Assembly (NCBI GenBank): GCA_027186245.1
Contig: CP114481.1
Coordinates: 20,119,501 to 20,183,500, forward strand
DNA from: Coriaria nepalensis
Lineage: Eukaryota > Streptophyta > Magnoliopsida > Cucurbitales > Coriariaceae
Length of the DNA stretch: 64,000 bases
Direction of reading: 5' to 3'
Shown: positions 49,760-62,624 of the stretch, in pieces
How positions within the stretch are numbered: position 1 is the first letter of the stretch
How the letters are laid out: every line of letters begins with the position of its first letter
The notes under the pieces: model-generated
What the model saw: the letters and a program-made list of their open reading frames with translations, nothing else
The model's database searches: none
What the model was told of the DNA's origin: nothing
Program-made: the position numbers and the translations under genes

Positions 49760-50617
49760 CAAGTATGTGTTTGTTTTATTTGAGATTCATGTCAATGAGT
49801 CTTTTCAAGACACTAATGCATTTGAAAAAAATTCAAATGAATTCTATTTTTACACTTTAAACACTACTTTCGCGGATCACCTGTTGATAATCTTTTTAAG
49901 ACAAGTATGCATTTGATTTATCTTATATTTATTTTAATGAGTCTTTTCAAGACAATAAATCATTTGGAATCCATTGGAGCAAATACTATTTTCGCATTTC
50001 AAACACGACTTTCACGCCTAGGTTGCATATGATTTTTTGAGGGCAAGTATGAATTTGTTTAATCTTAGAGTCATCATCTCAATGACTTTTTGAAAGTCAC
50101 TAATTCATTTGAACAGAATTAAAATGAATTCTATTTTCGCACTCCGAACCCGACTTTCGTACATAACTTGCTAATGATCATTTAAGGGCAAGTATGTGTT
50201 TGTTTTATTTGAGATTCATGTCAATGAGACTTTTCAAGACACTAATGCATTTGAAAAATATTCAAATGAATTCTATTTTTACATTTCAAACACTACTTTC
50301 GCGGATCACTTGTTGATAATCTTTTTAAGACAAGTATGCATTTGATTTATCTTATATTTATTTTAATGAGTCTTTTCAATACAATAAATCATTTGGAAGC
50401 CATTGGAGCGAATACTATTTTCGCATTTCAAACACGACTTTCGCGCATAGCTTGCATATTATTTTTTGAACACAAGTATGAATTTGATTTATTTTAGTGT
50501 CATTATCTCAATGACTTTTTGAAAGTCACTAATTCATTTGAAAGCAATTAAAATGAATTCTATTTTCATAATTCGAACCCGACTTTCGTACATAACTTGC
50601 TAATGATCATTTAAGGG
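49760..50617 (+). repeat. 858-bp dimer P-R, copy 2
   Basis: P at 49760 (CCTAGG at 50017) and R at 50189 with TTTTCATAATTCGAACC. Private marks are GAGACTTTTC and GAAAAATATTC in R, and AAGACACTAATG in the A monomer of P, which elsewhere marks Q and R. That A monomer may have been converted by its neighbour. Confidence 0.9.
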
Positions 50618-53600
50618 CAAGTATGCGTTTGTTTTATTTGAGATTCATGTCAATGAGTCTTTTCAAGTCACTAATGCATTTGAAAAAAATTCAAATGAAT
50701 TCTATTTTTACACTTTAAACACTACTTTCGCGGATCACTTGTTGATAATCTTTTTAAGACAAGTATGCATTTGATTTATCTTATATTTATTTCAATGAGT
50801 CTTTTTACGACATTAAATCATTTGGAAGTAATTGGAGCGAATACTATTTTCGCAATTCAAACACGACTTTCTCACCTAGCTTGCATATGATTTTTTGAAA
50901 GCATGTATGAATTTGTTTAATCTTAGAGTCATCATGTCAATGACTCTTTTAAAGTCACTAATTCATTTGAACACAATTAAAATGAATTCTATTTTCGCAC
51001 TTCGAACCCGACTTTCGTACATAACTTGCTAATGATCATTTAAGGGCAAGTATGTGTTTGTTTTATTTGAGATTCATGTCAATGAGTCTTTTCAAGACAC
51101 TAATGCATTTGAAAAAAATTCAAATGAATTCTATTTTTACATTTCAAACACTACTTTCGCGGATCACTTGCTGATAATCTTTTTAAGACAAGTATGCATT
51201 TGATTTATCTTATATTTATTTTAATGAGTCTTTTCAATACAATAAATCATTTGGAAGCCATTGGAGCGAATACTATTTTCGCATTTCAAACACGACTTTC
51301 GCGCATAGCTTGCATATTATTTTTTGAACACAAGTATGGATTTGATTTATTTTAGTGTCATTATCTCAATGACTTTTTGAAAGTCACTAATTCATTTGAA
51401 AGCAATTAAAATGAATTCTATTTTCGCAATTCGAACCCGACTTTCGTACATAACTTGCTAATGATCATTTAAGGGCAAGTATGCGTTTGTTTTATTTGAT
51501 ATTCATGTCAATGAGTCTTTTCAAGTCACTAATGCATTTGAAAAAAATTCAAATGAATTCTATTTTTACACTTTAAACACTACTTTCGCGGATCACTTGT
51601 TGATAATCTTTTTAAGACAAGTATGCATTTGATTTATCATACATTTATTTCAATGAGTCTTTTCAAGACAATAAATCATTTGGAAGCCATTGGAGCAAAT
51701 ACTATTTTCGCATTTCAAACACGACTTTCTCGCCTAGCTTGCATATGATTTTTTGAAGGCATGTATGAATTTGTTTAATCTTAGAGTCATCATGTCAATG
51801 ACTCTTTTAAAGTCACTAATTCATTTGAACACAATTAAAATGAATTCTATTTTCGCACTTCGAACCCGTCTTTCGTACATAACTGGCTAATGATCATTTA
51901 AGGGCAAGTATGTGTTTGTTTTATTTGAGATTCATGTCAATGAGTCTTTTCAGGACACTAATGCATTTGAAAAAAATTCAAATGAATTCTATTTTTACAT
52001 TTCAAACACTACTTTCGCGGATCACTTGTTGATAATCTTTTTAAGACAAGTATGCATTTGATTTATCTTATATTTATTTTAATGAGTCTTTTCAATACAA
52101 TAAATCATTTAGAAGCCATTGGAGCGAATACTATTTTCGCATTTCAAACACGACTTTCGCGCATAGCTTGCATATTATTTTTTGAACACAAGTATGAATT
52201 TGATTTATTTTAGTGTCATTATCTCAATGACTTTTTGAAAGTCACTAATTCATTTGAAAGCAATTAAAATGAATTCTATTTTCGCACTTCGAACCCGACT
52301 TTCGTACATAACTTGCTAATGATCATTTAAGGGCAAGTATGCGTTTGTTTAATTTGAGATTCATGTCAATGAGTCTTTTCAAGTCACTAATGCATTTGAA
52401 AAAAATTCAAATGAATTCTATTTTTACACTTTAAACACTACTTTCGCGGATCACCTGTTGATAATCTTTTTAAGACAAGTATGCATTTGATTTATCTTAT
52501 ATTTATTTTAATGAGTCTTTTCAAGACAATAAATCATTTGGAAGCCATTGGAGCAAATACTATTTTCGCATTTCAAACACGACTTTCACGCCTAGGTTGC
52601 ATATGATTTTTTGAGGGCAAGTATGAATTTGTTTAATCTTAGAGTCATCATCTCAATGACTTTTTGAAAGTCACTAATTCATTTGAACAGAATTAAAATG
52701 AATTCTATTTTCGCACTCCGAACCCGACTTTCGTACATAACTTGCTAATGATCATTTAAGGGCAAGTATGTGTTTGTTTTATTTGAGATTCATGTCAATG
52801 AGTCTTTTCAAGTCACTAATGCATTTGAAAAAAATTCAAATGAATTCTATTTTTACACTTTAAACACTACTTTCGCGGATCACTTGTTGATAATCTTTTT
52901 AAGACAAGTATGCATTTGATTTCTCATATATTTATTTCAATGAGTCTTTTCAAGACAATAAATCATTTGGAAGCCACTGGAGCAAATACTATTTTCGCAT
53001 TTCAAACACGACTTTCTCGCCTAGCTTGCATATGATTTTTTGAAGGCATGTATGAATTTGTTTAATCTTAGAGTCATCATGTCAATGACTCTTTTAAAGT
53101 CACTAATTCATTTGAACACAATTAAAATGAATTCTATTTTCGCACTTCGAACCCGACTTTCGTACATAACTTGCTAATGATCATTTAAGGGCAAGTATGC
53201 GTCTGTTTTATTTGAGATTCATGTCAATGAGTCTTTTCAAGTCACTAATGCATTTGAAAAAAATTCAAATGAATTCTATTTTTACACTTTAAACACTACT
53301 TTCGCGGATCACTTGTTGATAATCTTTTTAAGACAAGTATGCATTTGATTTCTCATATATTTATTTCAATGAGTCTTTTTACGACATTAAATCATTTGGA
53401 AACCATTGGAGCGAATACTATTTTCGCAATTCAAACACGACTTTCTCGCCTAGCTTGCATATGATTGTTTGAGGGCAAGTATGAATTTGTTTAAGCTTAG
53501 AGTCATCATCTCAATGACTCTTTGAAAGTCACTAATTCATTTGAACACAGTTAAAATGAATTCTATTTCCGCACTTCGAACCCGACTTTCGTACATAACT

Positions 53601-53620
53601 TGTTAATGATCATTTAAGGG
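50618..53620 (+). repeat. Seven right-domain units, no clean long period
   Basis: Units start at 50618 (V-like with TATCTTATAT), 51047 (R), 51476, 51905 (R with CAGGACAC), 52334 (P, CCTAGG at 52591 but GGAAGCC), 52763 and 53192. The 51476 unit shares TATCATACATTT, GCAAATAC and GGCATGTATG with 48473. The 53192 unit has GCGTCTGTTTT, then ATTGTTTGAGGG, AAGCTT at 53493, CACAGTTAAAATG and CTTGTTAATG, the C form that becomes the T type. Confidence 0.84.
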
Positions 53621-55764
53621 CAAGTATGTGTTTGTTTTATATGAGATTCATGTCAATGAGTCTTTTCAAGTCACTAATGCATTTGAAAAAAATTCAAATG
53701 AATTCTATTTTTACACTTTAAACACTACTTTGGCGGATCACTTGTTGATAATCTTTTTAAGACAAGTATGCATTTGATTTCTCATATATTTATTTCAATG
53801 AGTCTTTTTAAGACATTAAATCATTTGGAAGTAATTAGAGCGAATACTATTTTCGCATTCCAAACACGACTTTCTCGCCTTGCTTGCATAAGATTTTTTC
53901 AAGGCAGTATGAATTTGTTTAATCTTAGAGTCATCATCTCAATGACTCTTTCAAAGTCACTAATTCATTTGAGCACAATTAAAATGAATTCTATTTTCGC
54001 ACTTCGAACCCGACTTTCGCACATTACTTGCTAATGATCATTTAAGGGCAAGTATGCGTTTGTTTTATTTGAGATTCATGTCAATGAGTCTTTTCAAGTC
54101 ACTAATGCATTTGAAAAAAATTCAAATGAATTCTATTTTTACACTTTAAACACTACTTTCGCGGATCACTTGTTGATAATCTTTTTAAGACAAGTATGCA
54201 TTTGATTTCTCTTATATTTATTTTAATGAGTCTTTTCAATACAATAAATCATTTGGAAACCATTGGAGCGAATACTATTTTCGCATTTCAAACACGACTT
54301 TCGCGCATAGCTTGCATATTATTTTTTGAACACAAGTATGAATTTGATTTATTTTAGTGTCATTATCTCAATGACTTTTTGAAAGTCACTAATTCATTTG
54401 AAAGCAATTAAAATGAATTCTATTTTCGCACTTCGAACCCGACTTTCGTACATAACTTGCTAATGATCATTTAAGGGCAAGTATGCGTTTGTTTTATTTG
54501 AGATTCATGTCAATGAGTCTTTTCAAGTCACTAATGCATTTGAAAAAAATTCAAATGAATTCTATTTTTACACTTTAAACACAACTTTCGCGGATCACCT
54601 GTTGATAATCTTTTTAAGACAAGTATGCATTTGATTTATCTTATATTTATTTTAATGAGTCTTTTCAAGACAATAAATCATTTGGAATCCATTGGAGCAA
54701 ATACTATTTTCGCATTTCAAACACGACTTTCACGCCTAGGTTGCATATGATTTTTTGAGGGCAAGTATGAATTTGTTTAATCTTAGAGTCATCATCTCAA
54801 TGACTTTTTGAAAATCACTAATTCATTTGAACAGAATTAAAATGAATTCTATTTTCGCACTTCGAACCCGACTTTCGTACATAACTTGCTAATGATCATT
54901 TAAGGGCAAGTATGCATTTGTTTTATTTGAGATTCATGTCAATGAGTCGTTTCAAGTCACTAATGCATTTGAAAAAAATTCAAATGAATTCTATTTTTAC
55001 ACTTTAAACACTACTTTCGCGGATCACTTGTTGATAATCTTTTTAAGATAAGTATGCATTTGATTTATCATATATTTATTTCAATGAGTCTTTTCAAGAC
55101 AATAAATCATTTGGAAGCCATTGGAGCGAATACTATTTTCGCATTTCAAACACGACTTTCGCACATAGCTTGCATATTATTTTTTGAACGCAAGTATGAA
55201 GTTGTTTTATTTTAGTGTCATTAATTCAATGATTTTTTGAAAGTCACGAATTCATTTAAAAGCAATTAAAATGAATTCTATTTTCGCACTCTGAACACGA
55301 CTTTCGTACATAACTTGCTAATGATCATTTAAGGGCAAGTATGCGTTTGTTTTATTTGAGATTCATGTCAATGAGTCTTTTAGAGTCACTAATGCATTTG
55401 AAAAAAATTCAAATGAGTTCTATTTTTACACTTTAAACACTACTTTCGCGGATCACTTGTTGATAATCTTTTTAAGACAAGTATGCATTTGATTTATCTT
55501 ATATTTATTCTAATGAGTCTTTTCGATACAATAAATCATTTGGAAGCCACTGGAGCGAACACTATTTTCGCATTTCAAACACGACTTTCACGCCTAGCTT
55601 GCATATGATTGTTTGAGGGCAAGTATGAATTTGTTTAAGCTTTGAGTCATCATCTCAATGACTCTTTGAAAGTCACTAATTCATTTGAACACAGTTAAAA
55701 TGAATTCTATTTCCGCACTTCGAACCCGACTTTCGTACATAACTTGTTAATGATCATTTAAGGG
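53621..55764 (+). repeat. 2144-bp pentamer X-R-P-S-T, copy 1
   Basis: X (53621, 428 bp) has GATTTCTCATATA, TTTTTAAGACATTAAATC, CTTGCATAAG, AAGGCAGTATG and CGCACATTACTTGC. R (54049) has GATTTCTCTTAT and GGAAACC. P (54478) has ACACAACTTTCG, CCTAGG at 54735 and GAAAATCAC. S (54907) has GTATGCATTTG, GAGTCGTTTC, TAAGATAAG, GTATGAAGTTG and CTGAACACG. T (55336) has TTTTAGAGTCAC, AAATGAGTTC, TTTTCGATAC, GCCACTGGAGCGAACAC and AAGCTT at 55637. This X has private ATATGAGATTC and GTAATTAGAGCG. Confidence 0.92.
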
Positions 55765-56621
55765 CAAGTATGTGTTTGTTTTATTTGAGATTCATGTCAA
55801 TGAGTCTTTTCAAGTCACTAATGCATTTGAAAAAAATTCAAATGAATTCTATTTTTACACTTTAAACACTACTTTCGCGGATCACTTGTTGATAATCTTT
55901 TTAAGACAAGTATGCATTTGATTTCTCATATATTTATTTCAATGAGTCTTTTTAAGACATTAAATCATTTGGAAGTAATTGGAGCGAATACTATTTTCGC
56001 ATTCCAAACACGACTTTCTCGCCTTGCTTGCATAAGATTTTTTCAAGGCAGTATGAATTTGTTTAATCTTAGAGTCATCATCTCAATGACTCTTTCAAAG
56101 TCACTAATTCATTTGAGCACAATTAAAATGAATTCTATTTTCGCACTTCGAACCCGACTTTCGCACATTACTTGCTAATGATCATTTAAGGGCAAGTATG
56201 CGTTTATTTTATTTGAGATTCATGTCAATGAGTCTTTTCAAGTCACTAATGCATTTGAAAAAAATTCAAATGAATTCTATTTTTACACTTTAAACACTAC
56301 TTTCGCGGATCACCTGTTGATAATCTTTTTAAGACAAGTATGCATTTGATTTATCTTATATTTATTTTAATGAGTCTTTTCAAGACAATAAATCATTTGG
56401 AATCCATTGGAGCAAATACTATTTTCGCATTTCAAACACGACTTTCACGCCTAGGTTGCATATGATTTTTTGAGGGCAAGAATGAATTTGTTTAATCTTA
56501 GAGTCATCATCTCAATGACTTTTTGAAAGTCACTAGTTCATTTGAACAGAATTAAAATGAATTCTATTTTGGCACTCCGAACCCGACTTTCGTACATAAC
56601 TTGCTAATGATCATTTAAGGG
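55765..56621 (+). repeat. 857-bp dimer X-Y, copy 1
   Basis: X at 55765 (428 bp). Y at 56193 is a P derivative (CCTAGG at 56450) with GCGTTTATTTT, GGGCAAGAATG, CACTAGTTC and TTTTGGCACTCC. The dimer is repeated immediately. Confidence 0.92.
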
Positions 56622-57478
56622 CAAGTATGCGTTTGTTTTATTTGAGATTCATGTCAATGAGTCTTTTCAAGTCACTAATGCATTTGAAAAAAATTCAAAT
56701 GAATTCTATTTTTACACTTTAAACACTACTTTCGCGGATCACTTGTTGATAATCTTTTTAAGACAAGTATGCATTTGATTTCTCATATATTTATTTCAAT
56801 GAGTCTTTTTAAGACATTAAATCATTTGGAAGTAATTGGAGCAAATACTATTTTCGCATTCCAAACACGACTTTCTCGCCTTGCTTGCATAAGATTTTTT
56901 CAAGGCAGTATGAATTTGTTTAATCTTAGAGTCATCATCTCAATGACTCTTTCAAAGTCACTAATTCATTTGAGCACAATTAAAATGAATTCTATTTTCG
57001 CACTTCGAACCCGACTTTCGCACATTACTTGCTAATGATCATTTAAGGGCAAGTATGCGTTTATTTTATTTGAGATTCATGTCAATGAGTCTTTTCAAGT
57101 CACTAATGCATTTGAAAAAAATTCAAATGAATTCTATTTTTACACTTTAAACACTACTTTCGCGGATCACCTGTTGATAATCTTTTTAAGACAAGTATGC
57201 ATTTGATTTATCTTATATTTATTTTAATGAGTCTTTTCAAGACAATAAATCATTTGGAATCCATTGGAGCAAATACTATTTTCGCATTTCAAACACGACT
57301 TTCACGCCTAGGTTGCATATGATTTTTTGAGGGCAAGAATGAATTTGTTTAATCTTAGAGTCATCATCTCAATGACTTTTTGAAAGTCACTAGTTCATTT
57401 GAACAGAATTAAAATGAATTCTATTTTGGCACTCCGAACCCGACTTTCGTACATAACTTGCTAATGATCATTTAAGGG
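56622..57478 (+). repeat. 857-bp dimer X-Y, copy 2
   Basis: X at 56622 has private GGAGCAAATAC instead of GGAGCGAATAC, shared with the X at 57479. Y at 57050 (CCTAGG at 57307) matches 56193, including GCGTTTATTTT. Confidence 0.92.
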
Positions 57479-59622
57479 CAAGTATGCGTTTGTTTTATTT
57501 GAGATTCATGTCAATGAGTCTTTTCAAGTCACTAATGCATTTGAAAAAAATTCAAATGAATTCTATTTTTACACTTTAAACACTACTTTCGCGGATCACT
57601 TGTTGATAATCTTTTTAAGACAAGTATGCATTTGATTTCTCATATATTTATTTCAATGAGTCTTTTTAAGACATTAAATCATTTGGAAGTAATTGGAGCA
57701 AATACTATTTTCGCATTCCAAACACGACTTTCTCGCCTTGCTTGCATAAGATTTTTTCAAGGCAGTATGAATTTGTTTAATCTTAGAGTCATCATCTCAA
57801 TGACTCTTTCAAAGTCACTAATTCATTTGAGCACAATTAAAATGAATTCTATTTTCGCACTTCGAACCCGACTTTCGCACATTACTTGCTAATGATCATT
57901 TAAGGGCAAGTATGCGTTTGTTTTATTTGAGATTCATGTCAATGAGTCTTTTCAAGTCACTAATGCATTTGAAAAAAATTCAAATGAATTCTATTTTTAC
58001 ACTTTAAACACTACTTTCGCGGATCACTTGTTGATAATCTTTTTAAGACAAGTATGCATTTGATTTCTCTTATATTTATTTTAATGAGTCTTTTCAATAC
58101 AATAAATCATTTGGAAACCATTGGAGCGAATACTATTTTCGCATTTCAAACACGACTTTCGCGCATAGCTTGCATATTATTTTTTGAACACAAGTATGAA
58201 TTTGATTTATTTTAGTGTCATTATCTCAATGACTTTTTGAAAGTCACTAATTCATTTGAAAGCAATTAAAATGAATTCTATTTTCGCACTTCGAACCCGA
58301 CTTTCGTACATAACTTGCTAATGATCATTTAAGGGCAAGTATGCGTTTGTTTTATTTGAGATTCATGTTAATGAGTCTTTTCAAGTCACTAATGCATTTG
58401 AAAAAAATTCAAATGAATTCTATTTTTACACTTTAAACACAACTTTCGCGGATCACCTGTTGATAATCTTTTTAAGACAAGTATGCATTTGATTTATCTT
58501 ATATTTATTTTAATGAGTCTTTTCAAGACAATAAATCATTTGGAATCCATTGGAGCAAATACTATTTTCGCATTTCAAACACGACTTTCACGCCTAGGTT
58601 GCATATGATTTTTTGAGGGCAAGTATGAATTTGTTTAATCTTAGAGTCATCATCTCAATGACTTTTTGAAAATCACTAATTCATTTGAACAGAATTAAAA
58701 TGAATTCTATTTTCGCACTTCGAACCCGACTTTCGTACATAACTTGCTAATGATCATTTAAGGGCAAGTATGCATTTGTTTTATTTGAGATTCATGTCAA
58801 TGAGTCGTTTCAAGTCACTAATGCATTTGAAAAAAATTCAAATGAATTCTATTTTTACACTTTAAACACTACTTTCGCGGATCACTTGTTGATAATCTTT
58901 TTAAGATAAGTATGCATTTGATTTATCATATATTTATTTCAATGAGTCTTTTCAAGACAATAAATCATTTGGAAGCCATTGGAGCGAATACTATTTTCGC
59001 ATTTCAAACACGACTTTCGCACATAGCTTGCATATTATTTTTTGAACGCAAGTATGAAGTTGTTTTATTTTAGTGTCATTAATTCAATGATTTTTTGAAA
59101 GTCACGAATTCATTTAAAAGCAATTAAAATGAATTCTATTTTCGCACTCTGAACACGACTTTCGTACATAACTTGCTAATGATCATTTAAGGGCAAGTAT
59201 GCGTTTGTTTTATTTGAGATTCATGTCAATGAGTCTTTTAGAGTCACTAATGCATTTGAAAAAAATTCAAATGAGTTCTATTTTTACACTTTAAACACTA
59301 CTTTCGCGGATCACTTGTTGATAATCTTTTTAAGACAAGTATGCATTTGATTTATCTTATATTTATTCTAATGAGTCTTTTCGATACAATAAATCATTTG
59401 GAAGCCACTGGAGCGAACACTATTTTCGCATTTCAAACACGACTTTCACGCCTAGCTTGCATATGATTGTTTGAGGGCAAGTATGAATTTGTTTAAGCTT
59501 AGAGTCATCATCTCAATGACTCTTTGAAAGTCACTAATTCATTTGAACACAGTTAAAATGAATTCTATTTCCGCACTTCGAACCCGACTTTCGTACATAA
59601 CTTGTTAATGATCATTTAAGGG
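57479..59622 (+). repeat. 2144-bp pentamer X-R-P-S-T, copy 2
   Basis: Units start at 57479, 57907, 58336, 58765 and 59194, exactly 3858 bp after copy 1. S and T carry every private mark of 54907 and 55336. P has private CATGTTAATGAG. T reads AAGCTTAGAG where copy 1 has AAGCTTTGAG. Confidence 0.93.
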
Positions 59623-62600
59623 CAAGTATGTGTTTGTTTTATTTGAGATTCATGTCAATGAGTCTTTTCAAGTCACTAATGCATTTGAAAAAAATTCAAA
59701 TGAATTCTATTTTTACACTTTAAACACTACTTTCGCGGATCACTTGTTGATAATCTTTTTAAGACAAGTATGCATTTGATTTCTCATATATTTATTTCAA
59801 TGAGTCTTTTTAAGACATTAAATCATTTGGAAGTAATTGGAGCGAATACTATTTTCGCATTCCAAACACGACTTTCTCGCCTTGCTTGCATAAGATTTTT
59901 TCAAGGCAGTATGAATTTGTTTAATCTTAGAGTCATCATCTCAATGACTCTTTCAAAGTCACTAATTCATTTGAGCACAATTAAAATGAATTCTATTTTC
60001 GCACTTCGAACCCGACTTTCGCACATTACTTGCTAATGATCATTTAAGGGCAAGTATGCGTTTGTTTTATTTGAGATTCATGTCAATGAGTCTTTTCAAG
60101 TCACTAATGCATTTGAAAAAAATTCAAATGAATTCTATTTTTACACTTTAAACACTACTTTCGCGGATCACCTGTTGATAATCTTTTTAAGACAAGTATG
60201 CATTTGATTTATCTTATATTTATTTTAATGAGTCTTTTCAAGACAATAAATCATTTGGAATCCATTGGAGCAAATACTATTTTCGCATTTCAAACACGAC
60301 TTTCACGCCTAGGTTGCATATGATTTTTTGAGGGCAAGAATGAATTTGTTTAATCTTAGAGTCATCATCTCAATGACTTTTTGAAAGTCACTAGTTCATT
60401 TGAACAGAATTAAAATGAATTCTATTTTGGCACTCCGAACCCGACTTTCGTACATAACTTGCTAATGATCATTTAAGGGCAAGTATGTGTTTGTTTTATT
60501 TGAGATTCATGTCAATGAGTCTTTTCAAGTCACTAATGCATTTGAAAAAAATTCAAATGAATTCTATTTTTACACTTTAAACACTACTTTCGCGGATCAC
60601 TTGTTGATAATCTTTTTAAGACAAGTATGCATTTGATTTCTCATATATTTATTTCAATGAGTCTTTTTACGACATTAAATCATTTGGAAGTAATTGGAGC
60701 GAATACTATTTTCGCAATTCAAACACGACTTTCTCGCCTAGCTTGCATATGATTTTTTGAAGGCATGTATGAATTTGTTTAATCTTAGAGTCATCATGTC
60801 AATGACTCTTTTAAAGTCACTAATTCATTTGAACACAATTAAAATGAATTCTATTTTCGCACTTCGAACCCGACTTTCGTACATAACTTGCTAATGATCA
60901 TTTAAGGGCAAGTATGTGTTTGTTTTATTTGAGATTCATGTCAATGAGTCTTTTCAGGACACTAATGCATTTGAAAAAAATTCAAATGAATTCTATTTTT
61001 ACACTTTAAACACTACTTTCGCGGATCACTTGTTGATAATCTTTTTAAGACAAGTATGCATTTGATTTCTCTTATATTTATTTTAATGAGTCTTTTCAAT
61101 ACAATAAATCATTTGGAAACCATTGGAGCGAATACTATTTTCGCATTTCAAACACGACTTTCGCGCATAGCTTGCATATTATTTTTTGAACACAAGTATG
61201 AATTTGATTTATTTTAGTGTCATTATCTCAATGACTTTTTGAAAGTCACTAATTCATTTGAAAGCAATTAAAATGAATTCTATTTTCGCACTTCGAACCC
61301 GACTTTCGTACATAACTTGCTAATGATCATTTAAGGGCAAGTATGCGTTTGTTTTATTTGAGATTCATGTTAATGAGTCTTTTCAAGTCACTAATGCATT
61401 TGAAAAAAATTCAAATGAATTCTATTTTTACACTTTAAACACAACTTTCGCGGATCACCTGTTGATAATCTTTTTAAGACAAGTATGCATTTGATTTATC
61501 TTATATTTATTCTAATGAGTCTTTTCGATACAATAAATCATTTGGAAGCCACTGGAGCGAACACTATTTTCGCATTTCAAACACGACTTTCACGCCTAGC
61601 TTGCATATGATTGTTTGAGGGCAAGTATGAATTTGTTTAAGCTTAGAGTCATCATCTCAATGACTCTTTGAAAGTCACTAATTCATTTGAACACAGTTAA
61701 AATGAATTCTATTTCCGCACTTCGAACCCGACTTTCGTACATAACTTGTTAATGATCATTTAAGGGCAAGTATGTGTTTGTTTTATTTGAGATTCATGTC
61801 AATGAGTCTTTTCAAGTCACTAATGCATTTGAAAAAAATTCAAATGAATTCTATTTTTACACTTTAAACACTACTTTCGCGGATCACTTGTTGATAATCT
61901 TTTTAAGACAAGTATGCATTTGATTTATCTTATATTTATTTAAATGAGTCTTTTCAAGACAATAAATCATTTGGAAGCCATTGGAGCGAATACTATTTTC
62001 GCATTTCAAACACGACTTTCGCACATAGCTTGCATATTATTTTTTGAACGCAAGTATGAAGTTGTTTTATTTTAGTGTCATTAATTCAATGATTTTTTGA
62101 AAGTCACGAATTCATTTAAAAGCAATTAAAATGAATTCTATTTTCGCACTCTGAACACGACTTTCGTACATAACTTGCTAATGATCATTTAAGGGCAAGT
62201 ATGCGTTTGTTTTATTTGAGATTCATGTCAATGAGTCTTTTAGAGTCACTAATGCATTTGAAAAAAATTCAAATGAGTTCTATTTTTACACTTTAAACAC
62301 TACTTTCGCGGATCACTTGTTGATAATCTTTTTAAGACAAGTATGCATTTGATTTATCTTATATTTATTCTAATGAGTCTTTTCGATACAATAAATCATT
62401 TGGAAGCCACTGGAGCGAACACTATTTTCGCATTTCAAACACGACTTTCACGCCTAGCTTGCATATGATTGTTTGAGGGCAAGTATGAATTTGTTTAAGC
62501 TTAGAGTCATCATCTCAATGACTCTTTGAAAGTCACTAATTCATTTGAACACAGTTAAAATGAATTCTATTTCCGCACTTCGAACCCGACTTTCGTACAT

Positions 62601-62624
62601 AACTTGTTAATGATCATTTAAGGG
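59623..62624 (+). repeat. 3002-bp heptamer X-Y-V-R-(P/T)-S-T, copy 1
   Basis: Units start at 59623, 60051, 60480, 60909, 61338, 61767 and 62196. V has TTTTACGACATTAAATC and CGCAATTCAAAC. R has CAGGACACTAATG, GATTTCTCTTAT and GGAAACC. The 61338 unit is a hybrid: A is P (CATGTTAATG, ACACAACTTTCG, TCACCTGTTG), while B and C are T (TTATTCTAATG, TTTTCGATAC, GCCACTGG, AAGCTT at 61639). The 61767 unit is S-like from the GCACATAGC and GAAGTTG region on, but has TATTTAAATGAG in B. Confidence 0.92.

Noticed and set aside
55912..56178. 88-codon open frame from B into C in X-type units (also 37037, 38753, 53768, 56769, 57626, 59770, 62772; related at 41763 and 47769)
   Set aside because: Same explanation: a single-base deletion joins B and C. 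The frame is part of the tandem unit and was copied with it.
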